From: VBAS01 sp964581455
Lineage (GTDB): Bacteria; Bacteroidota; Bacteroidia; Chitinophagales; Chitinophagaceae
DNA: 14,107 nt
Assembly: GCA_964581455.1 (NCBI GenBank)
Contig: CAZOOT010000092.1
Location: 1-14,107 of the forward strand
Reading direction: 5' to 3'
Below are positions 6,195 through 14,089 of this stretch, in pieces. Under the pieces are notes generated by a model. The model saw nothing but the letters and a program-made list of their open reading frames with translations, was not told the origin of the DNA and did not search any database. Every line of letters starts with the position of its first letter. The stretch's first letter is position 1. The translations under genes and the position numbers were made by a program.

Positions 6195-7553
6195 TTAAAT
6201 CACTTTCTTCGTCCATCTTCCGCTTTTCATATAAATTAAGGAAAGAATCAGCAAGACACCCCAATAGAGAAGTTCTGATGACCAGATCCATACCAAAGAA
6301 AAATTCCAGACATTAAAAATCAAGTAGACATAACTGGAGTAAAGTAATATAGCAACAACTTCGATGTACAGGTTAATTTTAGAATTGCCGCTACCAGTAA
6401 CAGCATTTAACCATACAGTGGCTGCACTCATTCCCATAACTCCTGTTGTTACCATCCGGATTACAGGAATAGCTTCATCGTTAAATCCGGCAGACTGATC
6501 ATAAACCAGGAGAAAAATTTCAGGAAATAAATTTATAATTACACAAAGTGCAAATGTAAACAGCAAGCTGAGCTTCATAATCTTGTTCACCAGGTAGATC
6601 ACTTTTTCTTTCTTTCCCTGCCCGATCACATTGCTAACCATACTATTTGTAGTATTGGCAAAAGCCCAACTGAAAATGCCGATAAGTCCGAATATATTCC
6701 GCATGGCATTGCTGATAGCCAGTGGCCGTTCACCTTTATTCTCAATCATAATATAAAAGAATAACCAGCCAATTATACTAATACCCCATTGCAAAACCAG
6801 GGGAATAGATTGGCGAAATACATGTGCTGCCAGTGATGCATTGTATTTAAGATAAGAGAAAAGCGAAAATTGAATGTTGAATTTTTTATAAAAGAAAACA
6901 GCAAACACTACTGCAGCTGCAATTAATTCAGCCCCGATTGATGCATAAGCAGCACCATTAAAGCCAAGTTCAGGGAATCCCCATTTGCCAAAAATTAAAA
7001 CATAATCAAATAAAATATTAAGCCCCGCCTCTGTTATGAATGCATACTTCATGAATTTTGTATTGTTCGTACCAATCAATAATCCATTTCCTAATTGAAA
7101 AAGATAAAGAAATGGTAAGCCCCAGATTCTGATCTTCATAAAATCAATTGCTTGTTTTTCCACAGCAGTTGATTGAAGACTTATGGATAAAAAATAAGGA
7201 GCAAAAAGATAAGTGAGCAAAATAGCGCCGCCGGCAAAAAACATTGCTATCCACATGGCCTGGGCAAAGGTTTTTCCGATTTCTTCCGGCCTGTTTTCTC
7301 CGGCTCTGCGTGATACAATTGCCTGCAATCCGCTGTTAAGTCCATTACCGATTAATGCAGGCACCATGTAAAATACTCCTGTAATTCCGGCTACTCCTAA
7401 TTCAGTTTCGCCCAGCCAGCCAAGAAAAACATTGTTGGTTAAATAATTTAATTGCGGGACCACCATGGCTAGCGCAATTGGCAATGCGATTTTCAGGATC
7501 TGCCTGTTACTGATATCAACCTGTAATTTATTATGAACCGGTCCTTGTGCCAT
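6195..7553 (-). CDS. MATE family efflux transporter
   Basis: This is an inner-membrane cation-coupled exporter of drugs or small organic compounds (MATE, NorM/DinF-like). The 452 residues contain about 12 hydrophobic segments in two six-helix halves. The first half begins at ILKIALPIALAMVVPQLNYLTNNVFLG, and the VSRRAGENRPEEIGKTFAQA loop is typical of MATE proteins. The second half begins near FRQSIPLVLQWGISI and includes SNVIGQGKKEK, the counterpart of that loop. Substrate cannot be predicted. It is the only minus-strand gene in the centre of the window, convergent with folB (4 bp) and divergent from the DUF3822 gene (132 bp). No clear -7 element could be placed upstream of its ATG. Confidence 0.93.
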   Translation of the reverse strand: MAQGPVHNKLQVDISNRQILKIALPIALAMVVPQLNYLTNNVFLGWLGETELGVAGITGVFYMVPALIGNGLNSGLQAIVSRRAGENRPEEIGKTFAQAMWIAMFFAGGAILLTYLFAPYFLSISLQSTAVEKQAIDFMKIRIWGLPFLYLFQLGNGLLIGTNNTKFMKYAFITEAGLNILFDYVLIFGKWGFPELGFNGAAYASIGAELIAAAVVFAVFFYKKFNIQFSLFSYLKYNASLAAHVFRQSIPLVLQWGISIIGWLFFYIMIENKGERPLAISNAMRNIFGLIGIFSWAFANTTNSMVSNVIGQGKKEKVIYLVNKIMKLSLLFTFALCVIINLFPEIFLLVYDQSAGFNDEAIPVIRMVTTGVMGMSAATVWLNAVTGSGNSKINLYIEVVAILLYSSYVYLIFNVWNFSLVWIWSSELLYWGVLLILSLIYMKSGRWTKKVI

Positions 7554-7685
7554 TTTTAGATGGGATGCAAGTTAAGTGAGAGTTGTGATTTGAAATAGGT
7601 TTACAAGATATCAATTACTAAGTCAATGAAGCAATATTGGTTTAGAAAATTTGTTTTAACATTGCACGAAGTCAAATAAAGTATT

Positions 7686-8510
7686 TTGAATCCAACTTAT
7701 CATATAAAGACGGAAGAAGTTATAGACCCTGCAGAAGCAATTTTGCTCATGAATGCCGGTGGAAATTTTTTTAGTTTTGCTTTGATGAGAATGCAGTCAA
7801 AAGAGATCATTGAATTTGGCTATTATTCTATCCCAAACGGAGATGAGGAAAGCTGGTCTGATTTTTTTGAAAATAAAAATTTTCTAAAGGACAAATATTC
7901 TCATTCGGCTATCTCTTTAAACCTTGCAGAATCTATGTTGGTCCCGGCAGACTATAGTCATGTAGAGGAATTACAACCAAAACTGGATCTGATATTTGGA
8001 CAAAATTTTCATGCCATTACAATTACCGAGCATTTACCTGAATGGGAGATGACACATATAACCAGGGTGGATGAGTCACTCCATACTGTTGTTAAAAAAT
8101 GTTTCCCCTCAGCTCATGTGTGGAGTATGAATTCTGTTTTGCTGAAAAATGTAAAAAGCCAATATCAAAATTCAATACTGGTTGATTTCAGAACTGATGA
8201 ATTTTCAGTTCTGGTATTTAGTGCCGGAAAATTACAATTGCTGAGATCATTTTCTTATTCTTCACCTGAAGATGTGCTTTATTATCTGTTAAAGATCTGT
8301 TCCCTGACAGGATTATCACAGCAGGAAGTGAGCATTATATTAGCGGGCTTGATCGAGAAAAATTCTGCAGTTTTCAGAGAGCTTTATAAATATTTTATCC
8401 ATCTGGAATTTGAAGACCTGCCTGCAGAGATAAGCATCGCAGAAGCATTGTATGAATGTCCACGTCACTATTTTTCATCCATTAGTAAATTGGCCACATG
8501 CGTATTATAG
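7686..8510 (+). CDS. DUF3822 family protein, overlapping rsmD
   Basis: The 274-residue protein resembles DUF3822, a Bacteroidota family of unknown function commonly encoded next to rsmD. No signal peptide or membrane segment is visible. The N-terminal half has alternating strands (LLMNAGGNFFSFALMRM) and the middle has ILVDFRTDEFSVLVFSAGKLQLLRSF; this duplicated sheet pattern with LVDF and GL-type loops recalls actin-like ATPase domains, which is only a fold-level impression. The start is a TTG at 7686. An in-frame TAA lies at 7677-7679 and the next ATG is at 7749, which would remove 21 residues. The longer form fits the length I would expect for the family. Its last 13 bp overlap the start of rsmD, implying coupled translation. 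Confidence 0.78.
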   Translation: MNPTYHIKTEEVIDPAEAILLMNAGGNFFSFALMRMQSKEIIEFGYYSIPNGDEESWSDFFENKNFLKDKYSHSAISLNLAESMLVPADYSHVEELQPKLDLIFGQNFHAITITEHLPEWEMTHITRVDESLHTVVKKCFPSAHVWSMNSVLLKNVKSQYQNSILVDFRTDEFSVLVFSAGKLQLLRSFSYSSPEDVLYYLLKICSLTGLSQQEVSIILAGLIEKNSAVFRELYKYFIHLEFEDLPAEISIAEALYECPRHYFSSISKLATCVL

Positions 8511-9052
8511 GAGGTGAGTTGGGAAGCAGGAGGATTCATCCACCGGCAAATATGCCACATACAAGACCAACTACGGATATTGCAAAAGAAGGACTCTTCA
8601 ATATCATCGAAAATAATCTTGATATTGAAAATCTGAAAACACTCGATCTCTTTGGTGGCACAGGTAATATTTCCTATGAATTGGCCAGCAGGGGAGCAAG
8701 AGATATCAGTATTGTGGAAAAAGACAGCAAGATGTATGAATTTATTAAAAAAACATCCGCGGAGCTGAAATTGAAAAATTTTAAAGTGCTGAAGGCAGAT
8801 GTCTTTAAATTCATTAACCAGGCTTCTGAAAAGTATGATTTCATCTTTGCCGGACCTCCCTATGCTTTGGAAAATATTGATGACCTGCCAAAACTAATTT
8901 TCGAAAAAGAATTATTAAACTTTAAAGGCTGGTTTGTTTTGGAACATACACCAAGAAATGACTATAAAAATTTTCCTCATTATTCTACTGAAAGAAATTA
9001 CGGAACAACGATTTTTTCAATATTTACTGAGAAGAGAACAATTAACGTTTAG
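8498..9052 (+). CDS. rsmD: 16S rRNA (guanine(966)-N2)-methyltransferase RsmD
   Basis: RsmD is a SAM-dependent enzyme that methylates G966 of 16S rRNA in the assembling 30S subunit. The 184 residues begin with the family start MRIIGGELGSRR. The RPTTDIAKEGLFNII segment is at 23-37 and SAM motif I, LDLFGGTGNIS, is at 49-59. The acidic residue after motif II is in IVEKD (72-76). Motif IV reads FAGPPYAL (117-124), so Gly119 stands where RsmD enzymes usually have Asp or Asn in (D/N)PPY. The rest is intact and of normal length, so the gene does not look decayed. It overlaps DUF3822 by 13 bp and ends 216 bp before the next gene. Confidence 0.88.
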   Translation: MRIIGGELGSRRIHPPANMPHTRPTTDIAKEGLFNIIENNLDIENLKTLDLFGGTGNISYELASRGARDISIVEKDSKMYEFIKKTSAELKLKNFKVLKADVFKFINQASEKYDFIFAGPPYALENIDDLPKLIFEKELLNFKGWFVLEHTPRNDYKNFPHYSTERNYGTTIFSIFTEKRTINV

Positions 9053-9268
9053 CACAAAACCAGGATAGTATACTTTTTGAGGTATTCATTAGTCAATTTC
9101 AGAAAATATCCAGGTAAAACGATAAATATAGAGTTTCAATTGATGCTTTCCTTCCGGTTTTCTACCTTCCCTGTAATTAATTCCTTTTACAGCATCTTAC
9201 TGCTTTCATAATCCTTCTTATCTTTAATTCATCACATTCATTCAAACAGTGTCAATCCACGTTATCAT
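9053..9268. other. 216-bp pyrimidine-rich intergenic region
   Basis: From about 9143 to 9250 the plus strand is strongly pyrimidine-rich, with little G. No terminator, tRNA or exact TAnnTTTG promoter motif is visible; TATCTTTA (9219-9226) is a 7/8 match and could serve fau. On the minus strand a frame is open from 9196 to 9089 (35 codons, no start codon, TAA just upstream). It may be a remnant, a leader or chance. Confidence 0.5.
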
Positions 9269-9838
9269 ATGCTTAAGAATGAAGCCAGGAAATATTTCAG
9301 GGAGAAGCGATCTTCATTAAGCGTACAGGAACGGATGAAGAATGATGATCTGTTATTGATACAATTACAAACCCTGGCCCTTCCGTCCATTACATTCCTT
9401 TTATCCTATTGGCCCATGGAGGAATTACAAGAGCCAAATACGCATTTGTTCACAGATTATCTGGAATTTCAAAATCCTGAAATGATTCTGTGTTATCCAA
9501 AAACTGATTTCAATTCGAATACTATGCTGGCTATACAAACCAATGATGATACCCGGTTCAGAAAAAATAAACACAATATTTATGAGCCGGAAAACGGGGA
9601 ATTGGTGAATGCCATGGGTATCGATATGCTGTTGGTTCCTTTGCTGGCATTTGATAAAAAGGGCTATCGTGTGGGTTATGGAAAAGGTTTTTATGACCGT
9701 TATTTATCTCAATGCAGATCTGATTGCATGAAAATTGGTTTTAGTTATTTTGACCCGGTAGATGCTATTGAAGACAGCAATGAATTTGACTTACCTTTAG
9801 ATCTTTGTGTAACCCCTGCAACAGTTTATGTATTCTAA
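9269..9838 (+). CDS. 5-formyltetrahydrofolate cyclo-ligase
   Basis: This cytosolic enzyme converts 5-formyl-THF to 5,10-methenyl-THF using ATP, salvaging an otherwise dead-end folate. The 189 residues are of normal length. The family signature GYRVGYGKGFYDRYL is at 132-146, and the N-terminal Lys/Arg-rich helix (MLKNEARKYFREKR) and LLVPLLAFD before the signature also fit. Symbols used elsewhere include fau, ygfA and mthfs; none is assigned. The last 11 bp overlap lpxK, so the two are translationally linked, with rnr following. A functional tie to lipid A or RNA decay is not obvious, so the cluster is probably just a shared transcript. Confidence 0.93.
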   Translation: MLKNEARKYFREKRSSLSVQERMKNDDLLLIQLQTLALPSITFLLSYWPMEELQEPNTHLFTDYLEFQNPEMILCYPKTDFNSNTMLAIQTNDDTRFRKNKHNIYEPENGELVNAMGIDMLLVPLLAFDKKGYRVGYGKGFYDRYLSQCRSDCMKIGFSYFDPVDAIEDSNEFDLPLDLCVTPATVYVF

Positions 9839-10910
9839 TTTTTTCCTGAAATCATTCCGGATACTTTTATTTCCAATGGCAATAGTTTATTGGCTGGTAA
9901 TTTATGTCCGTAATATGCTTTATAATAAAAAAATTCTTTCTACCAGTTCATTTGGTATGCCCCTTATCTGTGTCGGGAATTTGTCTGTTGGTGGTACTGG
10001 TAAATCACCAATGGTGGAATACCTGGTGAGAATTCTGAAAGATGAATTTAAAGTAGCTACTTTAAGCAGGGGATATAAAAGAAAAACAAGGGGATATGCT
10101 CTGGCAAATGAGTTTTCAAATGCATTGGAAATAGGGGATGAGCCCATGCAGTTTTATTTGAAATTCCCGGATGTACCGGTGGCAGTAGGAGAGGAAAGGC
10201 TGGAAGCAATACCTCAGCTATTGCATGATAAACCGGAATTGGAATGTATTATTCTGGATGATGCATTTCAGCACAGGGCAATAAAGGCAGGGCTTAATAT
10301 TCTTCTTACTGATTGCAATAATCTTTTTACACATGATTTTTATCTCCCAACCGGAGATCTCCGTGACCTGAAATCCAGTTACAAAAGAGCTGAGATCATC
10401 ATTGTGACCAAATGTGATCCCGGACTTACACCTGCTAAAAGGAAAGAAATAACAGATGACTTAGATCCTCTTCCGGAACAAAAAGTTTTTTTTACTGCCA
10501 ATAAGTACACCGATCCGTATAAAATTAATGATCAGCAGGCAACAATCAGACTGAATTCAGAATTGGATGTATTATTGGTAACCGGCATTGCCAATCCCTC
10601 ACCTCTCAAAGAATTTTTGAAAGATATTGCAGGAACTTATTACCTGTTACATTTTCCGGATCATCATATATTTTCAATTGACGATTGGAAAGAAATAAAA
10701 AAAAGATATGAAGAAATAGAAAGCAATAATAAAATAGTATTAACTACTGAGAAGGATGCTGTACGTTTGGTTAAGTTTGGGGAGGAGCTTAATGATATAC
10801 CGCTATATATATTGCCGATCGAGCATCATTTTTTATTTGATGAACAAGAAGAATTTTTGACAATTGTAAAAGCATTTATTAAGGATTTCAAATTCGTGAA
10901 CAAAGATTAA
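9828..10910 (+). CDS. lpxK: Tetraacyldisaccharide 4'-kinase
   Basis: LpxK phosphorylates the 4'-position of the lipid A disaccharide on the inner face of the inner membrane. The 360 residues start with a hydrophobic N-terminal helix (about 9-27), the membrane anchor of the family. The Walker A/P-loop GGTGKS is at 55-60. TLSRGYKRKTRGY follows at 78-90, EIGDEPMQFYLKFPDVPVAVG at about 101-121 and LDDAFQHR at 143-150, with the catalytic-region acidic residues in DDAFQH. It overlaps the cyclo-ligase gene by 11 bp and ends 2 bp before rnr. Its presence shows the organism makes lipid A. No other lpx gene is in the window. Confidence 0.95.
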   Translation: MYSNFFLKSFRILLFPMAIVYWLVIYVRNMLYNKKILSTSSFGMPLICVGNLSVGGTGKSPMVEYLVRILKDEFKVATLSRGYKRKTRGYALANEFSNALEIGDEPMQFYLKFPDVPVAVGEERLEAIPQLLHDKPELECIILDDAFQHRAIKAGLNILLTDCNNLFTHDFYLPTGDLRDLKSSYKRAEIIIVTKCDPGLTPAKRKEITDDLDPLPEQKVFFTANKYTDPYKINDQQATIRLNSELDVLLVTGIANPSPLKEFLKDIAGTYYLLHFPDHHIFSIDDWKEIKKRYEEIESNNKIVLTTEKDAVRLVKFGEELNDIPLYILPIEHHFLFDEQEEFLTIVKAFIKDFKFVNKD

Positions 10911-10912
10911 AT

Positions 10913-12949
10913 ATGGGAAGAAAGAATTCAAAAAAGAAAAAACAGGAAAAGCCAAAACAAAAGCACAAAAAAGCTTTTGATCCTTCCTTGAAAGGTGTAT
11001 TGGATATCAGCCGCTCAGGTACTGGTTTTGTAGTAGTGGAAAACATGCCGGTAGATATCCTGGTGCGACCCGGTGATTTTGGTACTGCAATGCATGGAGA
11101 CACGGTTCGTGTAACTGTAAAAGAATCGAAGAGCAGAGATAAAAGACAAAGAGGCGTGATCGTAGAAGTGCTGAACAGGAAACAAAAAGATTTTATTGGC
11201 ACATTGGAAATGAAAAAACTGAATCCGGGTGAGCCGGAGAGCAGGGGATTTGCTTTTTTTATTCCTGATTCTGACAAACCCATGCCGGATATATTTATTC
11301 CCAGGGCCGGGTTTAATGGCGCTAAAGACCGTGACCGGGTGGTAGTAAAAATATTGGAATGGGAAAAATCCGGCAAGCGGCCGGTTGGTGAAGTAGTTAC
11401 AGTACTGGATAAGGAAGATGAGAACGATATTGCCATGAAAGAAATTTTATTGCAACATGGATTTCCGCTGAATTTTCCTGATGATGCATTGGAAGAAGCT
11501 GCCAGGATTCCCGAATTGATTTCGAATGAAGAAATAAAAAAGAGAAAAGATATCAGGGACATACTCACTTTCACGATCGATCCACTCGATGCTAAAGATT
11601 TTGATGATGCAATTTCCTTTCAATTACTGAAAAACGGAAATTATGAAATTGGTGTTCATATTGCCGATGTAAGCCATTACATTGAAGCAGGATCTGCTCT
11701 GGATAATGCTGCCTACGAAAAAGCTACTTCAGTTTATCTGCCGGACAGGGTAAATCCCATGTTGCCCGAACATATTTCCAATGTGCTTTGTTCGCTCAGG
11801 CCAAAAGAAGATAAACTTTGCTTTTCTGCAATTTTTCAGATTTCAGCAAAAGCTGAAATTAAACAATATTGGTTGGGGAAAACAGTAATTCATTCTGATC
11901 ATCGTTTTACTTATGAGGAAGTACAGGAAATAATAGAATCTAAAGATGGTTTATACAGGGATGAAATTCTTATCTTAAATCAGCTTGCACAAAAATTACG
12001 GAATGACCGTTTTAAAAAAGGTGCCATCAGTTTTTCCTCTCAGGAAGTTCGGTTTAAACTGGATGAGAACAAGAAGCCCATCGGGATCATGATCAAAGAG
12101 AGTAAAGAAGCTCATCAGTTGGTTGAAGAATTCATGCTGCTGGCTAATCGGTTTGTTGCAGAAAACCTGGGGAAGATAAAGCTGAATGATAAACCCCTTC
12201 CAATTCCATATCGCATTCATGATGATCCGGATGAGGAGAAGCTGTTGCCTTTTATAGCGTTCGCAAAAAAATTCGGGCATAATTTCAATACATCTTCTCC
12301 TGATGCAATTGCGGCATCATTCAACCTGATGTTAAAAGAGGTAAAAGGAAAACCGGAGCAGCATGTATTGGAAAGATTGGGCATAAGGACAATGGCAAAG
12401 GCAAAATATACAATTGAGAATGTTGGCCATTATGGATTAGGGTTTGAGCACTATTGTCATTTCACTTCACCGATTCGCCGTTATCCGGATATTATGGTTC
12501 ACCGGATATTGGAACAGGCATTAAAAAACAAGATAACACCGGATAAAAAGTTGGAAGAAAAATGTAAACATTGCAGCAACCAGGAAAGATCTGCAATGGA
12601 AGCAGAAAGAGCTGCAAATAAATACAAGCAGGTTGAGTACATGAAGAATTTTCTGGGAGATGAGTTTGAGGCTGTAGTAAGTGGTGTTTCTGCTTTTGGT
12701 TTTTGGGTGGAAACTGTAGAACATAAATGCGAGGGGCTTGTAAGTATAAACAGTCTTACAGAGTATGACGACTTTAAACATGTGGAAGCTGAGTATTGTT
12801 TAGCAGGAGTAAGAACAGGAAGAGTTTTCAGAATGGGAGATAAAATCTGGATTAAAGTTGTTGCAGCCAATTTAACAAAGCGGCAACTGGATTTCGAGTG
12901 GGTGGTTGCAAGTGGATTGAAAGAAGTAAAAAAGAAGGGCAAGAAGTAG
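10913..12949 (+). CDS. rnr: Ribonuclease R (RNB/RNase II superfamily 3'-5' exoribonuclease)
   Basis: RNase R degrades structured RNA processively from the 3' end and takes part in rRNA quality control. The 678 residues begin with a Lys-rich tail (1-20). Cold-shock-type RNA-binding domains follow (about 25-165). The RNB catalytic domain has DPLDAKDFDDA with metal-binding Asp223, 229, 231 and 232, HIADVSHYI at 249-257, and FTSPIRRYPD at 517-526. An S1 domain follows (about 584-668, EAVVSGVSAFGFWV) and then a short basic end. Compared with E. coli RNase R (813) it lacks the N-terminal helix-turn-helix region and most of the C-terminal basic tail. All catalytic residues are visible. It is the last gene of the cyclo-ligase-lpxK-rnr cluster, 2 bp after lpxK. 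Confidence 0.96.
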   Translation: MGRKNSKKKKQEKPKQKHKKAFDPSLKGVLDISRSGTGFVVVENMPVDILVRPGDFGTAMHGDTVRVTVKESKSRDKRQRGVIVEVLNRKQKDFIGTLEMKKLNPGEPESRGFAFFIPDSDKPMPDIFIPRAGFNGAKDRDRVVVKILEWEKSGKRPVGEVVTVLDKEDENDIAMKEILLQHGFPLNFPDDALEEAARIPELISNEEIKKRKDIRDILTFTIDPLDAKDFDDAISFQLLKNGNYEIGVHIADVSHYIEAGSALDNAAYEKATSVYLPDRVNPMLPEHISNVLCSLRPKEDKLCFSAIFQISAKAEIKQYWLGKTVIHSDHRFTYEEVQEIIESKDGLYRDEILILNQLAQKLRNDRFKKGAISFSSQEVRFKLDENKKPIGIMIKESKEAHQLVEEFMLLANRFVAENLGKIKLNDKPLPIPYRIHDDPDEEKLLPFIAFAKKFGHNFNTSSPDAIAASFNLMLKEVKGKPEQHVLERLGIRTMAKAKYTIENVGHYGLGFEHYCHFTSPIRRYPDIMVHRILEQALKNKITPDKKLEEKCKHCSNQERSAMEAERAANKYKQVEYMKNFLGDEFEAVVSGVSAFGFWVETVEHKCEGLVSINSLTEYDDFKHVEAEYCLAGVRTGRVFRMGDKIWIKVVAANLTKRQLDFEWVVASGLKEVKKKGKK

Positions 12950-12955
12950 GGATTT

Positions 12956-13018
12956 GGAAGCCGGGAGTAAGGAGTCAGGAGTCTGAAGTCAGAGGTCGGA
13001 AGTCAGAAGTCAGAAGTT
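12956..13018 (+). repeat. Tandem 7-bp repeat array, consensus AGAAGTC (nine copies)
   Basis: Nine consecutive units in strict 7-bp register: GGAAGCC, GGGAGTA, AGGAGTC, AGGAGTC, TGAAGTC, AGAGGTC, GGAAGTC, AGAAGTC, AGAAGTT. In the same register, AGAAGTA (12942-12948) overlaps the rnr stop codon. The array begins 7 bp after the stop. It resembles the short tandemly repeated heptamers known from intergenic DNA of cyanobacteria and other phyla. It is imperfect, so it is old or continually diverging. Confidence 0.9.
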
Positions 13019-13053
13019 GGTTTATTGAGAGTATAGTTTTTTTGTATAAAAAT

Positions 13054-13095
13054 CAGACTTCATACATCAGACATCAGACTTCTTACCTCATATTT
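13054..13095 (-). repeat. Second 7-bp repeat array, inverted relative to the first
   Basis: Units in 7-bp register on the plus strand: CAGACTT, CATACAT, CAGACAT, CAGACTT, CTTACCT, CATATTT. The complement of CAGACTT is AAGTCTG, a rotation of the unit seen at 12956-13018, so this array runs in the opposite direction. Perfect 7-bp complements exist between the arrays: AGAAGTC 13005-13011 with GACTTCT 13077-13083, and TGAAGTC 12984-12990 with GACTTCA 13056-13062. A 35-bp AT-rich spacer lies between. Together they could fold as a long imperfect stem. Confidence 0.8.
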
Positions 13096-13124
13096 CATTT
13101 AATAATATTCAGAAAACAAGAACT

Positions 13125-14084
13125 ATGCAGTCATTCGAAAATTTATCAAAACAGTTTACAGGACATTTTGCAAAAAGTCATTTTCCGGAACAACCGGCAA
13201 CATTGTATGAACCGAATGAATATTTTATAAGATTAGGTGGTAAAAGAGTTCGTCCTGTTCTGTGCCTGATGGGTAATGAATTATTTGAAGAAATTTTTCC
13301 GGATGCATGGCATGCCGCCACTGCTATCGAACTCTTTCACAATTTTACATTAATTCATGATGATATAATGGATGAAGCTCCACTTAGAAGGGGAAATGAA
13401 ACTGTTCATACAAAGTATAATAAGAATACTGCATTGCTGGCAGGCGACGTGATGCTGGTTAAGGCGTATGAATATCTGAATAAGATCAGCACTCCTTATT
13501 TAAGAAATGTAATGACTCTTTTTAATAAAACAGCGATCGAGGTTTGTGAAGGGCAGCAGCTGGATATGGATTATGAAAAACTAAATGAAGTAAGCCTGGA
13601 AGATTATATCAGGATGATTGAACTGAAAACATCTGTTGCTTTGGCAGCAAGCTTGCAGGTAGGTGCATTATTGGGGGGAGCAGGAGAAAGAAACCAGAAT
13701 CTTTTATATGAATTTGGAAGGAAATTAGGCATTGCATTTCAGATCCAAGACGATTACCTGGATGTTTTTGGTGATCCGGAAAAATTTGGCAAACAACTGG
13801 GAGGAGATATTTTGGCCAACAAAAAAACATTTCTTCAAATACATGCACTTCAAAATCCGAAAGTAAAAAATGAATTGCTGAAGTTGATGCTTAAAAATCC
13901 GGATAATAAAGTAAAGAGAGTAATTGAGATCTATCGTGAATGTAAAGCAGATGAATGGGCCATTAAATTAAAAATAAAATACCTGGATGAAGCAATGAAT
14001 CATATGGAAGACATAGCAGTTCTTTCAAAAAGAAAGGAACCGCTTATAGCGCTGGCTCAGTTTCTGGTTAAAAGGGAATATTGA
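13125..14084 (+). CDS. Polyprenyl diphosphate synthase (trans-isoprenyl, short to medium chain)
   Basis: The enzyme condenses isopentenyl diphosphate with an allylic diphosphate to build all-trans prenyl chains. In the 319 residues, GGKRVRP is at 38-44, the first Asp-rich motif DDIMD at 79-83 followed by LRRG, GD at 107-108, Lys168-Thr169 in ELKTS, and the second Asp-rich motif DDYLD at 209-213 followed by FGKQLGGDI. The first motif lacks the two-residue insert of bacterial FPP synthases, and Phe74 sits five residues before it. A bulky residue there limits chain length in archaeal-type GGPP synthases, so a product near C15-C20 is my inference. C30-C40 chains for quinones cannot be excluded. 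It has its own upstream region containing inverted heptads; no exact -7 motif was found. Confidence 0.93.
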   Translation: MQSFENLSKQFTGHFAKSHFPEQPATLYEPNEYFIRLGGKRVRPVLCLMGNELFEEIFPDAWHAATAIELFHNFTLIHDDIMDEAPLRRGNETVHTKYNKNTALLAGDVMLVKAYEYLNKISTPYLRNVMTLFNKTAIEVCEGQQLDMDYEKLNEVSLEDYIRMIELKTSVALAASLQVGALLGGAGERNQNLLYEFGRKLGIAFQIQDDYLDVFGDPEKFGKQLGGDILANKKTFLQIHALQNPKVKNELLKLMLKNPDNKVKRVIEIYRECKADEWAIKLKIKYLDEAMNHMEDIAVLSKRKEPLIALAQFLVKREY

Positions 14085-14089
14085 TTCCC
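14074..14089. repeat. Short palindromic stem over the prenyl synthase stop codon
   Basis: GGGAAT (14074-14079) and ATTCCC (14084-14089) flank a 4-nt loop that contains most of the stop codon (TGA 14082-14084). There is no T-tract, so it is not a convincing terminator. The window ends 18 bp later. Confidence 0.35.

Noticed and set aside
10888..11574. Long minus-strand open frame (228 codons) opposite the start of rnr
   Set aside because: It lies antisense to a well-supported rnr gene, is very rich in Ser/Phe/Thr as expected from the complement of Lys/Glu codons, and has no recognisable domain.
12499..12942. 147-codon minus-strand frame opposite the end of rnr
   Set aside because: Antisense to the conserved S1 domain region and without family similarity.
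12956..13095. CRISPR array
   Set aside because: Units are 7 bp and contiguous with no spacers of CRISPR size, and there are no cas genes.
12898..13230. 110-codon plus-strand frame spanning the heptad arrays
   Set aside because: It overlaps rnr and the prenyl synthase in other frames, and its VRSQESEVRG-like stretch is just translation of the 7-bp repeats.
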